Under the pieces are notes generated by a model. The model was not told the origin of the DNA. It did not search any database and saw nothing but the letters and a program-made list of their open reading frames with translations. Both the position numbers and the translations under genes were made by a program. A stretch of 64,000 bases of DNA from Vesta saturnalis (Eukaryota > Arthropoda > Insecta > Coleoptera > Lampyridae), in assembly GCA_036346205.1 (NCBI GenBank), contig JARFJB010002199.1, positions 516,001 through 580,000 of the forward strand. Direction: 5' to 3'. Within the stretch, counting starts at the first letter, position 1; each line of letters begins with the position of its first letter. This document shows, piece by piece, positions 43,638-53,980 of this stretch.

Positions 43638-44099
43638 TTAATAGTCTAAAAAATTGATTACCAATATCGAATGGGTAACATAATTTCTTTTAAAAAACGC
43701 TAAAGTCATAAATTTTATAACACGATTTTTAAAAACACGCTGAATTAAAAAAAAAAAACAATAGAAACATAACGTATAAAGTCCACACACATTCGAATGG
43801 TAATCTTGCAGTATTGTTTTATTGTATAGGAAGCATCTGGAATTTTTCTTTAGGAAACGTAAATGACATCCTTGCGGTGCTCGTCCAAAGGAATCAAAAT
43901 ATTCCCCATTACCATTTTCGTCAATGTAGATAGCGGTCCAATGCTGACCTGGTTTGTTTGCGTGATCTGTGTTTACGATAATTGCACACGGTCTAGGTGC
44001 GTGTCTCGGTAGTTGATTAGAAGTACATACAAGCCGAAACACATTCTTCTTGTGGCTGGGGAACGATTTCAAGCATCTCAACACTTGTACCGCATACAT
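43638..44099 (-). CDS. Adenain-like cysteine protease (Polinton type), left copy
   Basis: In adenoviruses and Polintons this C5-type protease matures capsid proteins. The core is complete here: PCAIIVNTDHANKPGQHWTA with the catalytic His in GQHW, then YIDENGNGEYFDSFG with the acidic partner, and DYHSNVCGLYTLCFY with the nucleophile Cys and following Gly. The 154-residue frame is open, though the N-terminal 30 residues (LKSFPSHKKNVF) look atypical and the usual start may be lost. It reads outward, toward the end of its arm. No packaging ATPase or capsid gene is adjacent; those lie in the 20.9-25.4 kb element. Confidence 0.8.
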   Translation of the reverse strand: MYAVQVLRCLKSFPSHKKNVFRLVCTSNQLPRHAPRPCAIIVNTDHANKPGQHWTAIYIDENGNGEYFDSFGRAPQGCHLRFLKKNSRCFLYNKTILQDYHSNVCGLYTLCFYCFFFLIQRVFKNRVIKFMTLAFFKRNYVTHSILVINFLDY

Positions 44100-44399
44100 C
44101 TTTGGAATTGGTATGCACCTAGGATTTATTATAAACAGGTTGCATAATTATCCTCTGTCATAAAAATTGTATTCTAATAAAGGACAAAGACATGTAAAGA
44201 TAATGAGAAGTGTTTTATAATAAAAGATATTATTTAATTAATTTAACCTGTTAACATGTGTCAAGATTATTTTTATTTTATACAAGCGGTCGGCCTTGGA
44301 TTTTTTAAGTTAACATGTATCATATACGTAAAATTTCGCGACGCGAGGATTTCGGTGAAGGCTGTTTCGGCGATCCCACTCCAACCCTCTCCGAGCATA

Positions 44400-45330
44400 A
44401 TCGAGATTGTAAGACAGGTGTAGGGTGTCGCAACTTGTTCTTGGGTCTTTGCCCCTTGTCGTGATCGCAACTTGTTCGTAGGCCTTCATGTATTGTCGTG
44501 CTACCCCTGCCGGAAAATTTGAATTTCTATTATAATAATAAGGAGCCTAATGCTAACTTGTAAGACAGATGTAGGGCTGCGCAACTTGCTCTCGGGGCTT
44601 TGTCCCTTGCCGTGGCTCCAATGGCGGAAAATTTGAATTTCTATTTGTATTTAAGTCTCTGCAGGTTATGGCTGGAAATGTGAATCTGTATTATAATAAG
44701 GGGTATAATGCTAACTTGTAAGACAGATGAAGGGTTTAGCAACTTACTTTCAGGCCCTCGCCCCTCGACCAAAGGTTTGAATTTGTTTGTGACGCCGTCT
44801 ATGAGGGGAAATCTGAACTTGTATTATAATAATAAGGAGGCCTAATGCTAATTTATAAGACAGACATAGGGCTTCGCAACTTACTTACTTTCGGGTCTTA
44901 GCACCTGGCCCTTTGACAGGATATTTGAATTTGGATTTGTATTTAAGTGTTTACATTCTGATTACTTATTGCGAAACATTTGAACTTGTATTCTAATAAG
45001 GGGCCTAATGCTAGCTTATATGACAAAACATAGGAACCTGTGTTAGGGCCTGCGACATCCTACCGTGGCGCTTGTTGGGAAATTTGAATGTTTATCGTCA
45101 TCTAGCTGTGTATGGCGTAATGAATAATTTCTGTATTAAAGGTGACACCATCTAGCGTTATATTTCTAGGACCAATCAGGGTTTTGTTTGTGGCCCCATC
45201 TAGTGGTATATTTTTAAACTAGCGGTATATTTCTAGGACTAATTAGGGTTGTTTGTGGTGCAATGTAGTGGTGTAAAGGCTAATGAATGTTTTCTGTAAT
45301 AGGGGTTGACCGTGTTCGTTTTTCCCTCGT
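44400..45330 (+). repeat. Central array of ~130-bp modules
   Basis: At least four modules (GTAAGACAGGTGTAGGGTGT; CAACTTG; TTGCCCCTTG; AAATTTGAATTTCTATTATA; GGAGCCTAATGCTAACTTG), followed by CACCATCTAGCG-type motifs near 45150-45240. Matches the order of the array at 15.2-16.1 kb, including the end with the CTAGCGGTATAT motif. Confidence 0.75.
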
Positions 45331-45656
45331 CTCTTTTTCAAACATACAAATCAATTACTCAAATCAAATTAATCAAATCAATTAAATTAAATACCAAACT
45401 GATTTAACTTTATCATACAAAATCAGCTCACAATTCAAAAAATATCGGTATGATTGAACGCACAGCGTCCAAAAGAAAGCCAATCTCATACTATTGTAGC
45501 TATCCATCTAACCGCACTTTCGCATTAACTGCAGCATTGTTAATGTAGGTTCAAACACCGTTAGGAAAAACAAGTTTATTAACAAAATTGAAGAAAAGCT
45601 TAGCGTTTGAAAATATATTATTATTATTATAAACAACAATACATCATTTTTATTTA

Positions 45657-45920
45657 ATCACATCCTTTATCGGTCTTCTTCTTCTTGAACCGTGATTCGT
45701 CGTTATCGTCATCGTTTTGAGATTCGTCTTTCTCCCCTACCTCATCGCTCTTCTTCCTCTTCTGTGAATCATCACCATCACCTTGGATGTGAGATACATT
45801 CAGCTTATCCACGTCATCGTTTCCATCATCATCTTGAACGGTTATGTTGTAATAGTTTATTAACGAGTCAGTAAAATCTCTAATGTCCGCTGATGTTGGC
45901 TCATAAACAGGAGAATACAT
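45657..45920 (-). CDS. Small acidic protein with lysine clusters, unrecognised
   Basis: From the ATG at 45920 the frame gives 87 residues: MYSPVYEPTSADIRDFTDSL, a short linker, then a very Asp/Glu-rich tail with two basic clusters (QKRKK and FKKKKTDKG at the C-terminus) that look like nuclear localisation signals. The frame is open upstream to 46220, but that part overlaps the right protease arm on the opposite strand, so I prefer the internal start. It lies in the centre of the inverted duplication. No family recognised. Confidence 0.4.
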
Positions 45921-46127
45921 TGTAATAATGCTCACTCGATGACAGTAACACTTTAAAGAGCGAAAAGCACTAGAAACGAGAACGCTGCTAGACTTGTGCG
46001 CTGGCGCGCTCGTCAATGTTCGGGTAGAATCGGTTATCTTTGGGGGAAGTTTGAAGTATTGACCTAACCACACTCTTTTTATGGCTGAGATATTTTTTCC
46101 TAAGACGGCTGCGCGCAGCCGTCTTAG

Positions 46128-46520
46128 ATGTATTCCAAAGATGTATGCAGTACAAGTGTTGAGATGATTGAAATCGATCCCCAGCCACAAGAAGAATGTG
46201 TTGTATGTGCTTCTAATCAACTACACGCACCTAGACCGTGTGCAATTATCGTAAACACGGATCCTGCAAACAAACCAGGTCAGCATTGGACCGCTATCTA
46301 CATTGACGAGAATGGTAATGGGGAATATTTTGAATCATTTGGAGGAGCACCGCAAGGATATCATTTACGTTTCCTAGAGAAAAATTACAGATGCTTCCTA
46401 CACAATAAAACAATACTTCAAGATTACCATTCGACTGTGTGTGTAGTTTATACGTTAATGTTACTATATTTTAGATTACATAGTTTATCAATGATTGATT
46501 TTGTAAAAAAACTTTTTTAG
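46128..46520 (+). pseudogene. Adenain-like cysteine protease, right copy, active site altered
   Basis: Mirror copy of the protease at 43638-44099, also reading outward. His (GQHW), the acidic strand (GEYFESFGGAPQG) and Cys (STVC) are retained, but the Gly after the Cys is Val (STVCVVYTL), an Asp has become Glu in the DSFG segment, and a few residues before APRPC are missing. It also ends early after MLLYF compared with family length. Probably inactive. Confidence 0.78.
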
Positions 46521-47985
46521 TGCATGTTTAATTGTAAATGACGAGATAATTAAATTATTGTTTAACGCCTCTTACCCAACCATTCTATTTTGATAAATAA
46601 AGAGATTTTTTAATACCTTACTTTTTTTAATTAAGAGTTGCGTAATATCAGATGAGTCTATTGTTTTTGTTTCTTTTTAATTTAGCATGTGTTTTTAAAA
46701 ATCGTGTCATAAAATTTATGACATTATGTTACTAACTACATATTGTTGTGGAATTTAAAACATGTAATTATTACATTCCAAACTTTTAATGCGGTTTTTA
46801 TAAAAAAACAATTTGCGTGTGTATGTATGTATGGACAACATGTAATATTTTGTTCAAACCGCTTTGTTATTAATTACTTTAAGGGAAAGGTAAATACGAG
46901 TTGCAGTAAGTGTGATAAAGATAATTAGGTATATTTACACTCTAAAAATTAATTATGGGGAAACCAATAGCTACTTTACATCAACTATTCATAAACGTAA
47001 AACATAGAAAGTGCTTTAGTTTGATTAGACGTGTAACACAAAGCAGTGACTATTACTCGTGAATCAGTCCCTCAAAAATGTTCTTTCAACACAGATCTGG
47101 TAAGTGTGCTATTAACCTTTTATTTATTTTATTTACTTGTACAGCTTTTTAATTACAGTTATAAAACACATCTAAGTTATACGTAACAACAAATTTCTTT
47201 AAAAATATTAAGGTGTACAGTATACAACAATTTAGCGAGCGGATGGATATTAAACATATTTCAATACAATCAATGCAGGTAAAACAATCAGTTTTAATAT
47301 TCGTTTAGAAAACAATATTGTAACTGTTATATAATTAACTTAATAAAACAATTTTGTTTCATTAGAGAGTAATCTGAATGTCTGCAATTTTTTTTTATAA
47401 GTCACTGTGGCTTTTTTAATTATGATATTTACAATAAAAATAAGTGTTCTATAATTAAATTTTACTGTCATTTCAATTCCCCCACGCAAGATCAAACCCT
47501 AACACAAGTTCATACGCCTGTCTTACAAGATAGCAATATGGTCTCTTTATTAGAATACAACTTCAAATTACCAGTCATAACCTACAAAAACAAATACCAT
47601 TTCCAACCAGGGGTAACGACAGGGGGCGAAGGCCTACACTTGTTTTATAAGATTAGGTTAGAACCCACATACAATTGCACCAAGGGGCCAAGCTCTACAC
47701 TTGTCTTATAAGGTTAGGGCCCCCACACCATTTCCAGCCAGGGGGCGAAGGCCCGAGAACAAGTTGCGAAACCCTACACGTGTCTTACAAGCTAGCATTA
47801 GGCCTCCTTATTAGAATACAACTTCAAATTACCAGTCATAACCTACAAGAACAAATACCATTTCCAACCAGGGGCAACGACAGGGGGCGAAGGCCTACAC
47901 TCGTCTTATAAGATTAGGGTTTCCTTGTTTCAAATTTCACCCCAATCAGAATGCTAACCCTCCAATCACCGGGTCAAAAATGTTT
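46130..47985 (+). repeat. Right arm of the inverted duplication
   Basis: Mirror of 42590-44110 with two additional 130-bp modules (47640-47870). It ends abruptly after CACCGGGTCAAAAATG at about 47982, where MULE-related sequence begins; the matching outer 430 bp of the left side are missing. Confidence 0.85.
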
Positions 47986-48894
47986 TTCTTGCTATACGAA
48001 TCATCTGAAAAATTTTGTGCTTGAGCATCCTTCTTTCTTCCGTACTTGGTTTTTTATCACTCTTGACTCATTGTTCACAGAACGTTTCTTTTTAGTGGAT
48101 GTGAATCTAATTTGTGGGGTTATCTTTTTATTTGAAGGTTCCTTCAATCCTTCCTCCTTCTGGGTATAACTTGTAGAACTATTGCAGGCTTATTGCAGAA
48201 TCAAGATGTTTCTCGATTTTTAATAATGAATCATAATCTGTACCTGTGTTTACTCTCCCACATAGAAAACTAATTTTCTCTTGAATTCTACTGACGATTC
48301 CTTCGTCTGATGGAATCTGTCTTGTTTCAAAGATAGATCATTTGTTTTGATTTCAACAGAAGTGTCAATTGTAGTAGTGATATTGTCACTACTCACAAAG
48401 TTTTTTTCTTGGCTGTAGTTTGCTACAGCTTGAATATGTTTACACATGACAAATTTTATGAAATACTTAGGCCATGAATATGAATAAATATGGATACACA
48501 CATTGCAATTTTTACACTGGAGTGGATAAATTTTAATTCCACAATTTTCTAATTCTTTTTTGACAATATAATATATCTGATTATCTTCTTCAGAATTTAG
48601 TTGCCATGTATGATCATCAATAACAATCGAACTGATTTTACCATTATTTTTGCCTTTTATGGACTTGATAACTCTATCAAAAAATGTATCCCTAGTGTAT
48701 TTCATTAGAGCATTGATAGCTTTATCAAGTCGTTTAACTTTTTTTCCTTCTAAGTAAATGTATTTTATGTTATGATTTTGTGGAATGCTTCCATGTACAT
48801 ATTGGTATTGATGCCTAAGCCATATCTATGACATCGAGCCCAAGACTCGACTCTATTAGCATAGAAATTATTGAAATAAATACCAAATTTCTTC

Positions 48895-49005
48895 GTTGGA
48901 TGTTCCAATAAAAGTTGGCGTGAAAAAAAAATGTTACTTGTCATAATTATTGTTGTTAGTGATTATTCCTGTACTGACGTGTTTATTTTTCTTTTAATAA
49001 AAATA
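48895..49005 (+). repeat. Copia 5' LTR (~111 bp)
   Basis: Nearly identical to 53868-53980: GTTGGATGTTCCAATAAAAG ... GTTTATTTTTCTTTTAATAA AAATA. The expected first T is C in this copy. Very short for an LTR but bounded by repeat identity and by the primer site that follows. Confidence 0.8.
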
Positions 49006-49014
49006 TTAAACGAT

Positions 49015-49029
49015 TGGTTATGGGCCCAG
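49015..49029 (+). promoter_or_regulatory. Copia primer-binding site (initiator-tRNA half)
   Basis: TGGTTATGGGCCCAG is complementary to the anticodon region of initiator tRNA-Met, the half-tRNA primer typical of many Copia elements. It lies ten bases after the 5' LTR. Confidence 0.75.
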
Positions 49030-49138
49030 ACAACCTACAATAACGGGAAGCTTGGAACGTACAGTACAAGTTAAAATCAGTTTCGGGTGTTGTTTTATAA
49101 AAAAAAACCGATTCTGAGAACACACGAGAAAGTATAAA

Positions 49139-50137
49139 ATGGCGTCAGCTAATCCAGTGTCGAAATTTAATGGTGATAACTGGCAAGCATGGAAATTCGA
49201 AACTCAAGTCATCTTGAAAGGACGTGGACTGTTTGAAATTGTGTCTGGAGTTTCAGTGAAACCAGAGGATGAAGCAGGCAAGCTAAATTGGATTAAACAA
49301 GATGCTAGAGCTCAAGAAATTATCGTCACAAGAATTGAGCATGGACCGCTCACACATATTCTATCTTGTGAAACCTCATATAAGATGTGGAACAAATTAA
49401 AAATAGCCTATGACAAGGAGTCGGTGGTTAGTGTCCATTTTCTTCAACAAAAGTTTTTCATGATGGATTTTGGACCTATGTCATCTTTTTTATCTAAAAT
49501 TGAAGAGATCCGGTCAAAGTTGAAGCAAGCTGGAGAGGAAATCTCTGATAATATGACTATTACAAAGATACTGATGTCTCTACCAGAACAGTACAAGCAC
49601 TTTAGGTCAGCTTGGGAGTCAGCTTCTGTAGAAAAACAAACTCTCAACGAGTTGACGTCACGTTTATTGCTTAAAGAAGAAAGGTCTAGTACTGATGAAG
49701 TGGCAGCAGCTTTGGTATCCAGAGTCAACGTAGGGCAGTGCACAGCTTGTGGGATATCTGGACATGCAAGTAAAGACTGCTACAAGAACAAGCAATGTGA
49801 TATTTGCAAAAAGAAAGGACACATTGCAAAGTACTGTTTCTTCAACAAGAAAAATAAACAAAAGAAACAGCGGGAGACTGAGAAGGCAGGAGATTTTACC
49901 GCATTAGTTGCTAGTGCTTATCAGCAGTTGACTGATTTTTGGTTTATGGACAGTAGATGTACTCATCATATGTGTAAGGTTTTATCTTATTTTGAAAACT
50001 ACAAAGTGTTGGACCACAACCGTATGGTGCAGTTAAGTAAATGTTATGGGCGAAGGCAACGTCTGACTGAAGGCTTCAACGGAGAGGCATGGAACATATG
50101 GTGCAGCTACAAAATGTTCTTCATGTTCCAGATTTAA
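49139..50137 (+). pseudogene. Copia gag and start of protease
   Basis: Starts MASANPVSKFNGDNWQAWKF, the usual Copia gag opening. The UBN2-like gag body is followed by two CCHC zinc knuckles (CTACGISGHASKDC at about residues 200-213 and CDICKKKGHIAKYC). The aspartic protease begins at DFWFMDSRCTHHM, where the active-site triad D-S-G has become D-S-R. The frame is lost soon after, at 50137. The gag itself is intact. Confidence 0.88.
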
Positions 50138-50929
50138 AAGTGAACCTATTCTCTGTTATTAGTGCCTTGGACAAAAACTTACGCATGGTGTAAAACAATA
50201 ACATTTGCAAGTTTGTAAAAAACGAATCAACAGTTGCAATTGCAAAGCGTGAAGACAGAATGTTCAAAATGTGTTTTTCTGAGGCCAAGGAGAAAATGGG
50301 TTTAGCCTTAACCAGCGTCAGATCAACGACCCCAACCAGGTAATTGCTGCAAAAATGATTGTGAATTGTATGAGTTCCACAAGAAGTTTGTTCATCAGCA
50401 TTTTGCACATGTGAAAAATATTCTTTCACAGAATAATATAAATGTAAAATGTTTGAAAAATCATTTCTGTGTTGCATGCATTGAAGGAAAATAATGTAAA
50501 AAACCACACACAACAAGCATTACAAAAACGAAAGCTCCAGGTGAATTGATTCACACAGATTTATGTGGACCAATTGAGCAAACATCTCTTGGAGGCTCAA
50601 AGCATTTTTTACTACTTAAAGATGATTTTTCACATTATAGAACTGTCTATTTTTTGAAAGAAAAAAACCAGGTATTATCAAAATCAAAAATATTTCTTGC
50701 ATTATTTATTGAAAAACCAAGGAATAACTGTAAAAGTGATTAGGATAGACAATGGGACTGTATTTGTAAATAAGGCTGTAGAGACTTTATTAAATGAAAA
50801 TGGAATTGTTCATCAAACTACAGTAGCTTATACTCCTGCACAAAATGGAAAAGTGGAGAGAAAGATGACAACAGTAATGGAGGCTGCTTAAAGAAACATT
50901 TATGGGCCGAAGCTGTTAACATGGATGTA
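50138..50929 (+). pseudogene. Copia protease end and integrase N-half, broken
   Basis: Readable in changing frames: NLFSVISALD, a gag-pre-integrase zinc motif (HFAHVKNILS..CVACIEGK, stop after it), the integrase core start GELIHTDLCGPIEQTSLGGS with its first Asp at 50546, and DNGTVFVNKAVETLL..VERKMTTVMEAA at 50750-50890. Several stops. It breaks off at 50929, where a solo LTR is inserted. Confidence 0.82.
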
Positions 50930-52673
50930 TGTAATGCGCTCCCTACGTTTAGGGTCAAATTTATAATGCGCCCTTCTGGTTTGGTAACCCAACGCGGTTT
51001 TATTTTGCCTCGGCTTTGCTCAATCGGGTTTATTTTATAAACGGGGTGTGGTTCGTAGTAAGTACTGGATGGGCTTAACACTGTAACCTTAAATAAAATC
51101 CGTAAAGCATTTTTAACACGTATATTAAACAAATATTTACAATAAATAAAATAAACGGTAACTAACAAAATATGTATGTGAGAACTCCCTGGTCCGGGTC
51201 CTGGCGTCACTGGGTGCGAAGTCGCTTCTGTGAACAAAAGATAGTCTTTTTAATCTATTCCTTACCTAAGAGGCAAAGTTTAGGTTACGGTCCTGCATGT
51301 ACAGTAGCGCGAGCGTTATCCTTGATACAGTGGTTGATCGGAGCGCCAGCGCAATGAACTCGAATCGTTGAGAAAATCGATATCGTGCTTATATGTTAGT
51401 AACTCTGGAGCGCTGAAGCAAGGATGTCCTACTCCTCGGGAAATAATACACGCGAATGCGCGTCTGCAAACGCGAGATCTCGGGACGGACTTTCTCTACT
51501 TATGACCGGTTTAATGTAGGCAATTAGATTATTTATCTAACTAAATTAATTATGGATCTCTATACTAAGTCTAATTATTTATAATTAATCAAGGGAACAA
51601 AACACTTAATATTAAAACTACTCTAATCGGTTTACGTAAAGATAGAAAAATCTACGTACTCTCTAATTTATTTACAAACGTTCGTGCACCAGGTATTTAC
51701 GATGGTTATATTGACTACAAATTTATACAACAGGTTATGGAGGTACTCTTCTGCGATTCAAAGACACCGTGTACGGTTATTGTGGTTTGTCTGTAGGTAG
51801 TGTAGGAGTTTCGAGCGGGATTTCAGTAATGCGCAGAAGACGTAGGCGATGGCCTGTCTTTACTGGATATACTAAGAGAAAGGTCGTAGGTCTTTACAGC
51901 CCTGTAACAACCCTTCACCCTCAGGTACTTTGTAAGATACGTCGGGGGCTACCCCTGCGTTCCTCTAGGTGTACTTTGTGTTGGCGAGTTCCGTCGGGGG
52001 CTACCCCTGCGTTACTCTAGGTGTACTTTGTGGTGGCGAGTGACGATGGGATCTACCCTTCGTGCTACTCTCGGTGTTAGTGTACTTTGTATTGGCGAGT
52101 TCCGTCGGGGGCTACCCCTGCGTTACTCTAGGTGTATGTGGTATAACTCCTGGAGCTCAGCCCGGAATTATTTACGGTCTGTAGTGTTTGAGTGTAAGTT
52201 GTGAGATTGTATAACTTTACAACTTACGTGTCTATCAATAGCAGTACAGAATTGAACTTTAGGTTGCCCGGTGCGTCGTGGTGCGCGTTATCGCCAGATC
52301 GCGAAGGACTCTTCGTCGGTGAACAACAGGTCGGTGCTTACACTAAGCAAACGGTGCGGCTGCGGCTACTGGTTTCTGGAACGGCTTGACTTGACTCTAC
52401 TGAGATTCATCTCCCTTTTATTATGCGCGTCGCGAGTTTATAAAGGTGCATCTGTGGGCGGTTTCGCGGCTACCGTGCGGGGGATGCCGTTATGCGATTG
52501 GTTAAAATCGTTCTGACGTGCAGAAACTTACGGTTTCTTAGAAATACACGTCAGCGGCGATGAATAAATTATTTGTTGTGCAATATCGCGTAAACTTATG
52601 AAATCTTACATACAGGATGGTCTGCACCTAATTTATTCTAAAACACATACGTACAGGACGCTGGTTCTTTACA
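50930..52673 (+). repeat. Solo LTR inserted in Copia integrase (1744 bp, TSD TGTA)
   Basis: Begins TGTAATGCGCTCCCTACG and ends GCTGGTTCTTTACA (TG..CA), with 4-bp duplications TGTA at 50926-50929 and 52674-52677. The Copia reading (LWAEAVNM before, YVLNRTGTS after) resumes across it. GC content is much higher than the surroundings. No coding domain; the frames inside (50818-51237, 51769-52020, 52201-52389) are not annotated. Unrelated in sequence to the 2.5 kb LTRs at 1859 and 5110. Confidence 0.85.
51905..52140 (+). repeat. ~60-bp minisatellite inside the solo LTR
   Basis: Four copies of GTCGGGGGCTACCCCTGCGT, TACTCTAGGTGTACTTTGTG and TTGGCGAGTTCC, the third one diverged (GATGGGATCTACCCTTCG). 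Confidence 0.85.
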
Positions 52674-52680
52674 TGTATAC

Positions 52681-53004
52681 GTGTTAAACAGAACAGGAAC
52701 CAGTTCTCTTCCAAAACAAACTCCAATTAATATCTGGCATAATAAGACATTTGATGTCATGCTATTAAAATCATCATTTGGTGTAGAAGTATGGACTCAT
52801 GTTCCCAAACAACGCAGATTGAAATTGGACAGCAAAAGTTGCAAAGGGTACTTTGTTGGCTATGGAGAAACCACAAAGGGATTTAGGATTCATTATCCAG
52901 ATAAAGAAATCTGTTCAGTAGAGCGTGAAGTATTTTTTGTACCACACAGAGACAATTCACTTCCTAGTCAAGAATGTCAAATCATGGAAAACTTGACATT
53001 TTGA
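52681..53004 (+). pseudogene. Copia integrase C-terminal part
   Basis: NRTGTSSLPKQTPINIWHNK, then FGVEVWTHVPKQRRLKLDSK and SCKGYFVGYGETTKGFRIHY, the standard Copia integrase tail. It resumes right after the solo LTR and ends at a stop at 53004. Confidence 0.85.
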
Positions 53005-53035
53005 GCCAGATTTCATAGAAGATAATTAAGAACCT

Positions 53036-53815
53036 ATGGAAAAGTTACAAAATGAAGTACAGCAGGAAAGTATCCATGATGAGATAGAGGAACGCGTAAC
53101 AGACAACAGTATTACTACTGAGGGGACCACAGAAAATAACCAGATCAACAGGAGACCAACTCGTCAAACCAAGCCACCAGCAAAATTAACAGAGGATTAT
53201 TACTGTTACCTGGCATTTGCTGAGGGTAAGCCAACTACACTTCAGGAAGCACTAGCATCACAAGAACCTCCAAGATGGATTCAAGCCATGGAAACGGAGA
53301 TGGCAGCTCCTACAGAAAACAACACTTGGGAAATCGTTGGTGAACCTGTGAGTGATGTGCTAGTGGTGGACACTAAATTGGTGTTCAAAGCGAAGCAAGA
53401 TAAGAATGGTAAGATTAATTTGTACAAGACTAGGTTGGTTGCGAGAGGTTTTGTTCAACAAGGTTTAAATTTTAGTGAAATTTACTCTCCTGTTGTTAAG
53501 ATGGCAACTATTAAAACACTTATTGCATTAAGTAATAAAACAGATGGCCACTTTTGCATTTGGATGTTTGCAGTGCTTTTTTCAATTACGATATTTGAGG
53601 ATGATCAGTCAACTATTCGATCATGTAATTCACATGAACAACTTAAGCGCATGAAGCACTTAGATATAAAATATCATTTTGTAAAAGAAAAAGTTGCTCA
53701 AGGTGTCATAGATATAAAGTATGTGAACACCAGTGATCAAATAGCTGATATATTAACTAAACCATTACCTAGAGTTTCTTTTGAGAAATTTAGGGGTCTT
53801 ATGAGTTTACTTTAA
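53036..53815 (+). pseudogene. Copia reverse transcriptase/RNase H with internal deletion
   Basis: RT opening motifs are present (EPPRWIQAMETEMAAPTENN; LVARGFVQQGLNFSEIYSPV; MATIKTLIALS), then the frame jumps to the last part of RNase H (DDQSTIRSCNSHEQLKRMKH; YVNTSDQIADILTKPLPRV). The RT catalytic YVDD block and most of RNase H are absent: several hundred codons deleted while the frame stayed open. Inactive. Confidence 0.85.
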
Positions 53816-53867
53816 ACTAAAATCAGAATACCAGTTTTGTTTGTAAAATACTTTTATTGTGGGAGGG

Positions 53868-53980
53868 TGTTGGATGTTCCAATAAAAGTTGCCGTGAAAA
53901 AAAAAGTGTTACTTGTCATAATTATTGTTGTTAGTGATTATTCCTGTACTGATGTGTTTATTTTTCTTTTAATAAAAATA
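53868..53980 (+). repeat. Copia 3' LTR (~113 bp)
   Basis: TGTTGGATGTTCCAATAAAA ... AATAAAAATA, differing from the 5' LTR by about four changes. Confidence 0.8.

Larger units (their letters stand above)
42590..44110 (-). repeat. Left arm of the inverted duplication
   Basis: Shares with the right arm: GGGTCAAAAATGG edge, GGAGGGTTA.CATTCTGATT, GTAATTTGAAGTTGTATTCT, GACAGTAAAATTTA, CCGCTCGTTAAATTGTTGTA, AACATAGAAAGTGCTTTAG, TGTAATAATTACATGTTTTA and the protease gene. Confidence 0.85.
42160..47985. mobile_element. Inverted-duplicated Polinton-like fragment with two proteases
   Basis: Two arms in mirror orientation (about 42590-44110 and 46130-47985) flank a 2 kb centre. Each arm holds, from centre outward: an adenain-like protease, about 1 kb of non-coding sequence with the same landmarks, and 130-bp repeat modules. 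The arms differ by substitutions and in the number of modules (one on the left, about three on the right). The left side extends to TGACGTCACACGGATGCC near 42157. The unit is sandwiched between a ZMYM1/hAT relic and a MULE relic. I see no capsid, ATPase, polymerase or integrase here. Confidence 0.65.
48895..53980 (+). mobile_element. Copia retrotransposon, deleted and interrupted
   Basis: Bounded by the two short LTRs and inserted in the MULE relic. It contains gag-protease, integrase pieces, a 1.74 kb solo LTR insertion, the integrase C-terminus, and a pol whose RT core is largely deleted. A purine tract (GTGGGAGGG) precedes the 3' LTR. Confidence 0.9.

Noticed and set aside
51172..52516. 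Several plus-strand frames in the GC-rich segment inside Copia
   Set aside because: They lie in a solo LTR, partly in its minisatellite; no domain or start context.
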